64,000 nt of DNA from DASQPR01 sp963797675 (GTDB lineage Bacteria; Actinomycetota; Actinomycetes; Mycobacteriales; Micromonosporaceae): positions 205,940 to 269,939 of the forward strand of contig CAWCQQ010000003.1 of NCBI GenBank assembly GCA_963797675.1. Reading direction: 5' to 3'. The position numbers were made by a program, and so were the translations under genes. The notes under the pieces are model-generated. The model was not told the origin of the DNA. It saw only the letters and a program-made list of their open reading frames with translations, and did no database searches. Shown one piece after another: positions 55,125 through 63,917 of this stretch; within the stretch, counting starts at the first letter, position 1, and each line of letters opens with the position of its first letter.

Positions 55125-55993
55125 GACTTCGCCTCCGACGCCACGCCTCGCACGAGTGCGACCAGCGCACTGTCGATATCGCGGCCGAGGAAGCGGTCGA
55201 CATCGCCGACGGCGACGATCCCGTGGTCCGGGTGCAGCACGATCTCGGATCGCCAGTCGTAGACCGACCCGAGAGGGAAGAACGGGCCGCCGAGCCGGAC
55301 CGTGGCGGCCGTCAGCCGTACCGGGTCGGTCGGTGCTCCGGATGGCAGCATCTGGAATCCGACGACCGGCCAGTCCGGGCCGTATCCGTAGACGGGGTAG
55401 CTGAGACCGCCGAACTCGGACAGGATCGACCGCCCGGCCGCGGCCAGGTCATCGGGAACGCCCGGAAGCCCAGGGGCGGCACCGGCCCACCAGGTATCGA
55501 CATCCGAACGGGCATCACGTCCCGGTGCCCATCCGTACGTGACGAGCACGTCGTACACGTCTGCGGGGAACCGGTTCTGCTCCGGTGCGGCCGGCTCGAA
55601 CGGTCCGATGCCCTGCCGGGCGATCGCGAGCCGGGCCTGCCCGACCCGGCCGGCGCTGACCAGCGGACTCCAGTACGCGCGTTCCGCCATCACGTCGACG
55701 AACCCGGACGCCGGTGCGACGCCGTAGCGTTCCAGGTAGTAGTGCAGCGCTTCGGGCCAGATCCAGTCGCCGTCGGTGCGGTACCCCCGCGGTACGGTCA
55801 TCGGCCGCGCCGGATCCAGCGTGATCGACGCCGTGACACGTGTCGGGTCGCGCAGGACCACCGTGGCGCTGCTCAGATAGCGCAGCATCCGGGACTTCCG
55901 CCGATCGTCGGGCGCGATGCCGGTGATCAGCTCGCCGGTGCCGTCGGCGACGATCACGAACCGGAACTCCTGATCGGACTCGTACTCCCCCAC
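55121..55993 (-). CDS. SUKH-3-like immunity domain protein
   Basis: A 290-residue protein and first gene of the immunity-like operon. The N-terminal part is beta-rich (FRFVIVADGTGELITGIAP, RVTASITLDPARPMTVPRGY). The centre has GDWIWPEALHYYLERYGVAP. The C-terminal part carries AGRSILSEFGGLSYPVYGYG and a strand pair resembling the SUKH-3 domain. GTG 55993 follows GGGGAG by five bases. No signal peptide, so it acts inside the producing cell, as expected for immunity. It is divergent from the EccA-like gene. Confidence 0.68.
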   Translation of the reverse strand: MGEYESDQEFRFVIVADGTGELITGIAPDDRRKSRMLRYLSSATVVLRDPTRVTASITLDPARPMTVPRGYRTDGDWIWPEALHYYLERYGVAPASGFVDVMAERAYWSPLVSAGRVGQARLAIARQGIGPFEPAAPEQNRFPADVYDVLVTYGWAPGRDARSDVDTWWAGAAPGLPGVPDDLAAAGRSILSEFGGLSYPVYGYGPDWPVVGFQMLPSGAPTDPVRLTAATVRLGGPFFPLGSVYDWRSEIVLHPDHGIVAVGDVDRFLGRDIDSALVALVRGVASEAKS

Positions 55994-56138
55994 ACCCGCT
56001 CCCCACCCTCGATCCGCAACCCGCCGTCGAGCCTATCCATGCCGTCGCCGAGGCGCTGCCCGCATGCCCATGCCGTCCTCAATGGACCGCGCCCATGACG
56101 GCCCGACGCAGCGGTGCCGCTCCGGGTAAAGTGTGCCG

Positions 56139-57817
56139 GTGGCACGCACATTAGTGGTCTCCTCCTCGACGCTCGGGGCGTTTCCCACCATCCGTGACGC
56201 GCTCGAAGTGGCGTCCGACGACACGGTCATCGCGATCGCACCGGGCCCTACACCGAGGCGCTGCGGATCGACGGGCGGAAACTGAGCCTGACCGCCAGCG
56301 GTGAAGCCGGTAGCGTGATCATCGACGCCGAAGCGTACGGCCAACCGGCGGTCGCCTGCCGCGACAGCGACGTGACGTTGCAGGGTCTGACCTTGCGGGC
56401 CGGTGACTCGGCCGCGGTCAGCGTGTCCGGTACGCGCCTGCAGATCCGCCAGTGCGACGCCAGCGCCCGATCCGGAGCCGGGATCAGCATCGCGCACGGC
56501 ACGACGATCCAGGCCAGTGAGGTGACCGTCGCCGGCGGCCAATTCGGATTCCTGATCGACGACTCCGGCGGCGTGATCGAGCGATGCACCGTCCGCGACG
56601 TGGCCGAGGACGGCATCATCGTCCGGCTCGGCGCCGACCCGACGATCCGCGACACCACGATCAGCGGCAGCGGATACCGAGGCGTGTACGTCTATCAGGC
56701 CGGCCGACCGACGATGGACCACTGCGAGATCGCCGGCTCCGGCGACGTCGGGATCTCGATCGCCCACCAGAGCGCGCCGACCATCCGCAGCTGCCACGTG
56801 CACGAAGCCCGCGGTGTCGGCATCATGGTCGGCCGAGGCTGCCGCGCGATCATCGACGGATGCACGGTCGAACAGACCGCCGTACCCGGTATCCATGTGG
56901 ACGAAGGCGCGACCGCGGAGATCGTGGAGGCCCGCACCGGTACGGTCGGGCCGCGCGCCGAGGCCGGCAAGTCCACCAGCGCCGGCCCGCAGGATGCGCA
57001 GGTGGTGGAGCGGCTGCTCGCCCAGCTGGACGCCATGGTCGGGCTTGCCGGCGTGAAGTCCGAGGTACGAGCACTGATCGACGAGATCCAGGTCAACGAG
57101 TGGCGACGCGACGCCGGGCTGGCCGTCGGCGCGGTGAGCCACCACCTCATCTTCACCGGCGCGCCCGGCACCGGAAAGACCACCGTGGCCCGGCTCTACG
57201 GCGAGCTGCTCCGGGCTCTGGGCGTGCTGCCGGACGGAAAATTCAAGGAAGTGGCCCGACGCGACCTGGTCGGCCAGTACATCGGCCACACCGCGGAGAA
57301 GACCAACGCGGTGTTCGAAGAGGCGCTCGGCGGTGTGCTGTTCATCGACGAGGCGTACACGCTGTCGCGATCCAGCGGCGGCGGCGCCGACTTCGGCCGC
57401 GAGGCCATCGACACGCTGGTCAAGCTGATGGAGGACCATCGCGACGCGATCGCGGTGATCGTCGCCGGATACACCGATGAGATGCTGGAGTTCCTCGATG
57501 CGAACGCCGGTCTGGCCTCGCGCTTCGCGAAGACCCTCGAATTCGAGAACTACACGCCGGACGAACTCGTGTTGATCGTCAGCCGCATCGCGCACAACGA
57601 CGACTACCTGCTCGGACCGGGCCTCGACGACGCCCTGCGCGAGTGGTTCGACCAGGTCGAACGTGATCGGAACTTCGGCAACGCACGCGAGGCGCGCAGG
57701 CTCCTGGAGGGCATGCGCAAGGTCCAATCCGGACGGCTCCGCGCGCTCGGCCGCAAACCCGACCGCGACGACCTGCGTACGCTCGTCGTCGACGACCTGC
57801 TCACCGCCACCCGGTAA
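56139..57817 (+). pseudogene. EccA-like AAA+ ATPase fused to a beta-helix, frameshifted near its start
   Basis: The start is GTG 56139 (MARTLVVSSSTLGAFPTIRDA). At about 56245-56250, where CCGGGCCCTACACC is read, one base is missing; the expected Ala-Pro-Gly-x-Tyr-Thr-Glu continuation (EALRIDGRKLSLTASG) lies in the next frame, open to 57817. Residues about 40-240 are right-handed beta-helix (pectate-lyase-like) turns with regular Gly-Ile steps (GAGISIAHGTTIQ, GVYVYQAGRPTMD, VGISIAHQSAPTI). The CbxX/EccA ATPase follows: Walker A FTGAPGTGKTTVARL, Walker B VLFIDEAYTLSR, Arg finger region GLASRFAKTLEF. EccA recycles Esx-chaperone complexes in ESX systems. The ATPase part alone (from ATG 56315) remains intact. 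Confidence 0.83.
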
Positions 57818-57915
57818 CTTAACAACCTTGTGCGTCATAGTTGGCGGCTTGACCGGACGGAACGTGATGGCATCGACCGACATCGGTCCTTGACCGTCGG
57901 CGCTAGTGTGCGTCC

Positions 57916-58506
57916 ATGAAAACCGCGCACCAGACCCAAGTGCCCGCGGTGCACGGCGTGATCAAGGGACGCCCGCATCAAAAGACGTCGGAGAAGACTT
58001 CCTTCGATGCATGGGTTAAAGAGTTCGTGCAGAACAACACGCTCGACTCCGGAACGGAAGTGTGGTTTAGACACCGTTTCTGCGAGGGGACGGATCGGTT
58101 ACGTAGCCTCGAGAACAAGTGGAGAAAAATCTTCTGGTCGACCCGCTATCTGATACTCAGCGGATCACTTACCTTGCCGGTCCTCATTACGGCAAGCCGG
58201 TCTATCCAGTGGCTGAACCCGGTTGGCGTTGTTGTCAGTGTCCTCGTGGCGCTCGCGACGGGTGCGGAGGTTCTGCTTGGGACAGGCCCAAAGTGGCGGC
58301 TGTATCGGCAAGGCGCGGACCGGATGTCGGAAGAGGGAGCGGCGTTCTTCACGCAGCTGGGCATCTATGCGGTGCCTGATCCCGTGGAGCGGCTGCACTT
58401 ATTTCAGGAACAGACAGAGAGCCACATCCACGAATTTCATGGTTCCTACCTGGCAGATGTGGATGCATTGGTTTCGCACAAAGACGTTCTGGGCTCGCCC
58501 GGGTGA
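57916..58506 (+). CDS. DUF4231/SLATT-like membrane protein
   Basis: A 196-residue protein with two close membrane helices (about residues 78-97, YLILSGSLTLPVLITASRSI, and 104-122, VGVVVSVLVALATGAEVLL). They are embedded in the pattern RSLENKWRKIFWSTRYLIL ... GPKWRLYRQGADRMSEEGAAFFTQLGIY typical of DUF4231/SLATT proteins. SLATT proteins are proposed pore-forming effectors of conflict and defence systems. Its codons contain many more A and T than its neighbours, it stands alone, and a broken transposase follows immediately. These facts suggest recent arrival by transfer. No partner cyclase or sensor gene is seen. Confidence 0.75.
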   Translation: MKTAHQTQVPAVHGVIKGRPHQKTSEKTSFDAWVKEFVQNNTLDSGTEVWFRHRFCEGTDRLRSLENKWRKIFWSTRYLILSGSLTLPVLITASRSIQWLNPVGVVVSVLVALATGAEVLLGTGPKWRLYRQGADRMSEEGAAFFTQLGIYAVPDPVERLHLFQEQTESHIHEFHGSYLADVDALVSHKDVLGSPG

Positions 58507-58511
58507 CCCGC

Positions 58512-58672
58512 AAAGCCCAATTCACAACGGGTCCCCGTCGAACACGCCATCGCCGAACTGAAAGGTGGCGCGTCCTGCAACGCTTCACCGGCCGCCGCGA
58601 CATCCTCACCGAAACCATCACACCGCGGTCGCTGGCCTCGTTCACGAACACTACGGGTTAATCATCTGCGAC
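58512..58672 (+). pseudogene. Transposase remnant (C-terminal fragment)
   Basis: A decayed end of an IS5-type (DDE_Tnp_4-like) transposase. Reading across frames gives GPRRTRHRRTE / VPVEHAIAELK, then WRVLQRFTGRRDILTETIT, then AVAGLVHEHYGLI, i.e. the Glu of the catalytic triad and the terminal helix, broken by at least two frameshifts. Neither terminal repeat nor N-terminus is present. It marks a past insertion next to the DUF4231 gene. Confidence 0.7.
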
Positions 58673-58674
58673 CC

Positions 58675-60042
58675 CTAGGCGGGCGCGATGTTCGCGTTGT
58701 GACGGAAGACGTTGTCCGGATCCCACACGGCCTTGATGGCGGCCAGGCGGTCGTACTTCGCCGGCCCGTACGATTGCCGGACGCGCTCGTTGTCCTTGTC
58801 GTTCAGGAAGTTCACGTACGTCCCGGCCGATGCGAACGGCGCGAGCGCGTCGTAGAGACCGGCGACCCACGGACGTTCGGCGACCAGCAGATCGGGCGTT
58901 GGAGCCATCGCCGCCATGTTGTAGACCCAGCGCATGCTTCGCCGCCCGCCGAACGCCGTGGCATCCTCCGATACGCGGGCGAATTCGCCGCCGGTGGCGA
59001 AGATCGGCGTGATCGACATCGGCGACTTGCGGTTCGGCAGCGCCGCAACGCTCAGGTCGATCACCAGGTCGGACAGGTCGTCGAAGTAGAGCGCCTTCTC
59101 ATACGCGTACGTGCCCCAGGGCGCCGCGTCATCGAGCATCTGCTGCAACGCGACGTGCGGGATCGGCGATATGAACTCGAACAACGGTCCAAGGGCGCGC
59201 AACGGTGCCACCGTCGTCATGTGTTCTTCGGGCGATTCCCAGTTCACCACGACGACGGCGTAGCCCGGCTTACCCACATGTTCGGGCGGGACGAACGGTG
59301 CCGGCGGCGCGGACATGCCCGCGATCATCGACCCGTACGCATCCGGCAACTCCTGCACGTAGGTATTGGCGAACCGAAGCGCGTCGGCGGCCCGCGGCGT
59401 GTCGAAGAAGAACAGGCCAACGTTCGCCATCGGTCCGACCTCGTGCAGCGCGAATTCGAACGTCGTCACGATGCCGAAGTTGCCGCCACCGCCACGCAAC
59501 GCCCACCACAGGTCGGGATTCTCGTGAGCGGACGCGGTCACGATCCGCCCGTCGGCCGTGACGACCTCGGCCGAGACCAGGTTGTCGCAGGTCAGACCGG
59601 CACGGCGGGTGAGCCATCCAAATCCGCCGCCGAGCGTGAGTCCACCCACGCCGGTATGACTGATCGTGCCGCCGGGGACCGCCAGCCCGTACGCAGCCGT
59701 TGCCGCGTCGAGCTGTGCCCAGGTCGTACCGCCGCCGCACCGAGCCCGGTTGGTAGCCGGGTCGACCATGACGCCGTCCAGACCGCCCAGGTCGATCATC
59801 ACGCCGCCGTCGGCGACAGCGTGGCCGGCAAAGCTGTGACCGCCTCCCCGTACCGTAATGTCCATTTCGGCCGCCCGCGCACCGCGGACCGCGGTCGAGA
59901 CGTCAGCCGTGCTGTGCGTCCGCACGATCGCGGCCGGATGCCGATCGATGTCACCGTTCCAGATCGTTGCAAGACAGGCGTCCGTGTAGCCCGGGTCGCT
60001 GGGTCGCAACACGCTGAGTTCAAGCAGATCAAGCTCGCTCAT
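58675..60042 (-). CDS. FAD-binding oxidoreductase (berberine bridge enzyme-like)
   Basis: A 455-residue flavoprotein of the PCMH/VAO type with a C-terminal BBE domain. The FAD site is visible: AAIVRTHSTADVSTAVRGAR, the covalent-His motif VRGGGHSFAGHAV, and GVGGLTLGGGFGWLTRRAGLTCDNL. The second covalent residue, a Cys normally found before the GVGG, is replaced here (PGGTISHTGVGG), so only single attachment through His is expected. The BBE end reads YGPAKYDRLAAIKAVWDPDNVFRHNANI. Enzymes of this type oxidise sugars or secondary metabolites. ATG 60042 has GGAGGG at good spacing. No signal peptide or pathway partners are present. Confidence 0.9.
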   Translation of the reverse strand: MSELDLLELSVLRPSDPGYTDACLATIWNGDIDRHPAAIVRTHSTADVSTAVRGARAAEMDITVRGGGHSFAGHAVADGGVMIDLGGLDGVMVDPATNRARCGGGTTWAQLDAATAAYGLAVPGGTISHTGVGGLTLGGGFGWLTRRAGLTCDNLVSAEVVTADGRIVTASAHENPDLWWALRGGGGNFGIVTTFEFALHEVGPMANVGLFFFDTPRAADALRFANTYVQELPDAYGSMIAGMSAPPAPFVPPEHVGKPGYAVVVVNWESPEEHMTTVAPLRALGPLFEFISPIPHVALQQMLDDAAPWGTYAYEKALYFDDLSDLVIDLSVAALPNRKSPMSITPIFATGGEFARVSEDATAFGGRRSMRWVYNMAAMAPTPDLLVAERPWVAGLYDALAPFASAGTYVNFLNDKDNERVRQSYGPAKYDRLAAIKAVWDPDNVFRHNANIAPA

Positions 60043-60144
60043 GATGCCCTCCGGAAAGAGACATTTGCCGTGTCAATGACTTATCCCGCTAAATAGCGAT
60101 ATCCATCATCCAGGACACCGGTGAGAGCCGTCAGCAGAGTCCGG

Positions 60145-60675
60145 CTATTCGGCGGCCGAGACGCGATCGAGCGCCGGCAGGTACGCCCGCCACGGCCCGA
60201 CGGCATCCCGGTAGCGTCGCGCCAGCACCTCACCGACCTGGGCGAGATGGGTAAGGTCGTGCGCCACCCACGTCGACAGGAGTTGAGCAAGCGTCACCTC
60301 GCCGAGTTCCGGATGCAGACCGCGCCGATCCAGATCGGCGGCGCCGAGATCCATCGCCGACAACTCCCCGAGACTCGCCCGCCGGGCCGACTCGAACCGG
60401 GCGAGCAAGGCCGGCCCGCTCTCCGGCGCCGCATCGAGCATCGCGTTCCGGTCGAACGGCTCGAACGGCCGGTCCGTACCGTCGCGGAGGATCATCCGGG
60501 CCCGGGGCACCCAGTCGGTCGCCTCGCCGTGCAACAGGTGACCGACGATGTCGTACGCGCTCCAGGTATCCGGGCCGTCATTGCGATGGACCCACTCCGC
60601 GGGCAGATCGACGAGCAGGCGGCCGAGGACGTCCGGCGTACGTGCGAGCATCGAGGTGGCAACGGCAAGATCCAT
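60145..60675 (-). CDS. DinB-family protein
   Basis: A 176-residue four-helix bundle of the DinB/YfiT type. Metal-binding His residues are visible at VGHLLHGEATDW (helix 2) and in WVAHDLTHLAQV (last helix), giving the His triad that binds a divalent metal. Some actinobacterial relatives transfer thiols such as mycothiol or bacillithiol; this activity is not proven here. It is preceded by the Sel1/TPR gene on the same strand after 36 bp and could be co-transcribed with it. Confidence 0.88.
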   Translation of the reverse strand: MDLAVATSMLARTPDVLGRLLVDLPAEWVHRNDGPDTWSAYDIVGHLLHGEATDWVPRARMILRDGTDRPFEPFDRNAMLDAAPESGPALLARFESARRASLGELSAMDLGAADLDRRGLHPELGEVTLAQLLSTWVAHDLTHLAQVGEVLARRYRDAVGPWRAYLPALDRVSAAE

Positions 60676-60711
60676 CCCCGAATCGTACGGCGCCGGTCGC
60701 GGCCGGTTGCG

Positions 60712-61933
60712 TCAGCTACCCGCCAGCTTCAGCGCAGCGTTCGAATCGCCGCCGTCCGCGGCCCGCTGGTACCAGGCGTGTGCCTGCACGAGATCGTGCT
60801 GCATCTCGTAGGTGTAGCCGATGTTGTACATGGCCAGTGGCAAACCCCGGGCCGCGGCATCGTGCCACCATCGCATGGCCTCCGCCGGATGGTCCCGATC
60901 GCTCCACATCTTCCCGAGATTGCACATCGCGCCCAGATCACCGCGGGCGGCGGCTCGCTGCCACAGATCCTCGGCCTCGCCTGGCCGGCCGAGGGCGAGA
61001 AGCAGCAGGCCCGCCGACGCCGTCGCGTCCGCATCGCCGGCCGCGGCGGCGATGCCGTACCAATCCAGTGCCTCATCGAACGCGCCGCGGTCGCGGCTGA
61101 TATTGCCCATCACCGCCACAGCCTTGATGTCGCCGCCGGCGGCCAGCGGGCGCAGCACCACCGACGCACCGTCCAGATCGCCGCGTTCGGCGAGCACGAG
61201 AGCCAGGTTCGCGGCGGCCGCGCCCATACCTGCCTGGACCGCCGACCGGAAATGGCGCTCAGCGGTGTCACGGTCACCGGCCTCATACGCGAGCGCGCCG
61301 AGATTGGACAGCGCCCGAGCGTCTCCCCCATCGGCGGCCCGGTTGAACATCGCCTTTGCCTCGATCAACTGGCCGGCCCCGTGTAGGAGCACACCCGACT
61401 CGAACGCCGCCCGGGTGTTACCCAAGGCCGCCGCCCGCCGATACCAGCCAGATTGCCTCAGCAGTCTCGCCGCGCTGCCGCATGCCATCCGCGTAGTAGG
61501 TCATCGCCCATGCATCACCTCGCTCGGCAGCTACGGCGAATGTCCGGTAGGCGGACTCGTCGTCACCCGCGTCCCGTTGCGCGACACCGAGGCGTACCAG
61601 GATCTCGGTGTCCTGTGCCTCGATGATCTGCGGGTACCAACGTGCCGCACCTGCCCGGTCACCGTCCGCGAGCATCAGCCGGACCAAGCCGAGCATGGCG
61701 TCAGCGTCGCCGGCGGCAGCACCTCGCCGCCACGCCGCCGCCGCGGCAACCAGGTCACCGCGCATCTCGTGACACGCTCCCAGGTTGTAGACGGTATTCA
61801 CGGATCCGGCAACATCGGCTCGGCTCAGCCACGCCAAGGCATCGTCGAAATTACCCAACATCATCTGCCGTACGCCGTGGAGCCCCATCGCATCCGGCTC
61901 ACCCAGCCGGGCATGTCCGCAATCGTCCGCCAC
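60712..61933 (-). pseudogene. Sel1/TPR-repeat protein, frameshifted
   Basis: A helical repeat protein of about ten units of 36 residues, each with the pattern A-x-x-x-L-G-x-x-x-x-x-x-G-D/x-x-x-A-x-x-W-Y/F-x-x-A-A (VYNLGACHEMRGDLVAAAAAW, LSNLGALAYEAGDRDTAERHF, MCNLGKMWSDRD, AMYNIGYTYEMQHDL). Such proteins are protein-interaction scaffolds. GTG 61933 has GGAGG four bases upstream. The first frame runs to about 61440, where the expected AEAIWWYRRAAALGNT spans two frames; one extra C explains the break. Corrected length would be about 406 residues. Confidence 0.8.
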
Positions 61934-62083
61934 GACGCCTCCGTCAACTGGCCGTCGGCGCCCAGTTCCAGAGCGGATTCCTCAAGTGGCATAGCGATCC
62001 CCCAACGCCGAAGCGGACATATGCGCCGAGCTCCTCGGCGACCGCCGCGTCCACGCGATGAGAGAGTACGTGCTGGCCTCGAC

Positions 62084-62371
62084 TCAGACGTTGACGGCCA
62101 GGCGGACCGTCACGGCGTCGCCCAGCTCCAGTCCTTCGGCTTTGCGTACGGACGCCTTCATCGGAACGATGTAGCGCCCGTCTTTCGGGAACAGCGACGT
62201 CTTCCAGCCGGTTCCCCCGACCTGCGCGGTGACCGGAATCATGCCCCAGCCGTAGGTCACCAACGCGGATGCCGCTTCCAGCTCACCGCACTCATCGTCC
62301 GGCACGGTAATGAAGTACCACGGCGCCGGGCCTTTCCAGAACCACATCTCGCCGCTGAATTCAAGGTCCAT
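62084..62371 (-). CDS. DUF1905-domain protein
   Basis: A 95-residue beta-barrel-like protein: FSGEMWFWKGPAPWYFITVPDD, WGMIPVTAQVGGTGWKTSLFP, and a C-terminal end GDAVTVRLAVNV. The family is small and of unknown function. ATG 62371 marks the start of the conserved domain. The frame is open further upstream into the C-terminal part of the DinB-like pseudogene, without a stop between them. I regard them as two genes, because the joining stretch (APPRSPGAAGLLADVR) is not protein-like. Confidence 0.82.
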   Translation of the reverse strand: MDLEFSGEMWFWKGPAPWYFITVPDDECGELEAASALVTYGWGMIPVTAQVGGTGWKTSLFPKDGRYIVPMKASVRKAEGLELGDAVTVRLAVNV

Positions 62372-62394
62372 GCGATGAGGATACGGATTCCAGC

Positions 62395-63010
62395 TCAGCC
62401 GGACGTCGGCCAAAAGCCCTGCCGCACCAGGCGATCGAGGCGGCGCCACAGCTCGCTGTACATGCCATCCGGCCGGAGGGTCCTCACCGACCAGTCCGTC
62501 GACCGCCTCGCGGAGCAGGTCGGCGTGCCCGGTGTGCCGGCCGTACTCCTCGATGAGGTCGCAGACAAGCCGGCGCAGGCTGGCATGGCTGCCCGTCGGG
62601 CATGGAGACGTGGACGAGCTGATCGAGGCCACCGTCGGCCAAGGCCGCGTCGAGCCTCGCCCGGGACCGCTCGACGGCGCCGTCCCACAGCGCGTAGAGC
62701 TGTTCGGGGGTGTCGTCGGCGGCGGAGGTGAACTCCCAGTCGCGGTCGCCGTCCCAGTCGGTGGCGTCCCACGGCGCGCCGATCGGCTCTCCGCTCAGCT
62801 TGGTGGTGAAGATCGTAGTCCTCCGCGCGCGAGGTGCTTGAGCAGGCCGCCGAGGGTCAACGAGGAGGCGCCGATGCGGGTCTGCAGCCCGGCCGCGTCG
62901 AGGCGTCCGGCCTTCCAGCGGAACGTCGTCCGCAGGCGGTCGAGCGCACCGACGAGGTGCTCGACCTCGGTGCCGGCGAGCGGCGGTTCCCACGGGTAGT
63001 CATCAGTCAT
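62395..63010 (-). pseudogene. Second DinB/DUF664-type protein, multiply frameshifted
   Basis: ATG 63010 opens MTDDYPWEPPLAGTEVEHL, LDRLRTTFRWKAGRLD and ASSLTLGGLLKHLA. At about 62815-62830 the reading jumps frame to FTTKLSGEPIGAPWDATDWD, TPEQLYALWDGAVERSRA. At about 62597 it jumps again to SLRRLVCDLIEEYGRHTGHAD, LLREAVDGLVGE. These three parts in order make a complete DUF664-type DinB protein with its EYxRHxGHxD motif. The end is uncertain: one frame stops at 62395 after YSELWRRLDRLVRQGFW. At least two indels are needed, so as sequenced it is not functional. Confidence 0.78.
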
Positions 63011-63108
63011 CGAGCCCACCGTACGACCGGGGTGCGTCACTATCGGTCCTGCGTTCGTACGTCACTGTCGGCGGCCGGGGTAGTCGCCGAGCGTGATGTG
63101 GTCGTACG

Positions 63109-63917
63109 GTGCCGCCTGTGTCCTGGGCAATGGTCGTATTGCTGTTCGCGGCCGGCGTCGGGGCCGGTCTCGCCGGCAGCATCGCCGGTCTCGCCTCGCT
63201 CTTCAGCTATCCCGCACTGTTGATCGTCGGGTTGCCGGCGTTGACCGCGAACGTCACCAATACCGTCGCGTTGGTCTTCAGCAGCCTCGGATCGGTGCTC
63301 GGCTCGAGACCCGAGCTGCGCGGTCGTGACCGGCGGCGTACCACCCGACACCTTCTCGTCGCTACCGCCGGTGGATTGACCGGCGGCCTGCTGCTGATCC
63401 TGACTCCGGCCGGTGCGTTCGAGAAGGTCGTCCCCGTGCTGATCGGGCTCGGCGCGGCAAGCATGCTGCTGCCGCGCCGGAGGCTCGTCACGACGGTCAA
63501 CGTGCCGCCGATCCGCGGTGGCTGCTGCCGGTCATCTTCGGAGTCGGCATCTACAGCGGCTACTTCGGCGCCGCGGCCGGAGTGCTGCTGCTCGCGGTGT
63601 ATCTGGCGGCCAGCTCGGACTCGCTTCCGATCTGCAACGCCATGAAGAATCTGGTGCTCGGCGTCTCCAACGGCATCGCGGCCGTGTTGTTCGTACTGAC
63701 GACGCACATCGATTGGGTTGCCGTACCGGCATTCGCACTCGGCCTGCTCGTCGGCGGACTGGCCGGCGCCACGGTGGTCCGGCGTGCACCGGTCCGGCCG
63801 CTGCGGTGGCTGATCGCGCTGGCCGGTGTCGGGCTCGCGATCCGCCTCGGGCTTCGAGCAGTACACCTGAGCCTGAGTCGACGACCGGCACCGATGCCGC
63901 GACACGTCTCGCTGTGA
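63109..63917 (+). pseudogene. TauE/SafE-like permease, frameshifted
   Basis: An anion-exporter-type membrane protein of the TauE/SafE family. The first frame contains VVLLFAAGVGAGLAGSIAGLASLFSYPALL and ANVTNTVALVFSSLGSV, then a second block of helices (GGLTGGLLLILTPAGAFEKVVPVLIGLG). At about 63515-63530 one base is missing; the second frame continues with WLLPVIFGVGIYSGYFGAAAG, CNAMKNLVLGVSNGIAAV and FALGLLVGGLAGATVVRR to 63917. The GTG at 63109 or 63118 is the start. Together the parts give the usual eight-helix layout with its two repeated halves. Confidence 0.82.

Noticed and set aside
56033..57883. 616-codon minus-strand frame opposite the EccA-like gene
   Set aside because: Shadow of the beta-helix/ATPase gene, which has Walker motifs on the plus strand.
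62084..62632. Fusion of a DinB C-terminus with DUF1905 in one frame
   Set aside because: The joining segment is not protein-like and the DinB gene around it is frameshifted, so the open frame is most likely accidental.
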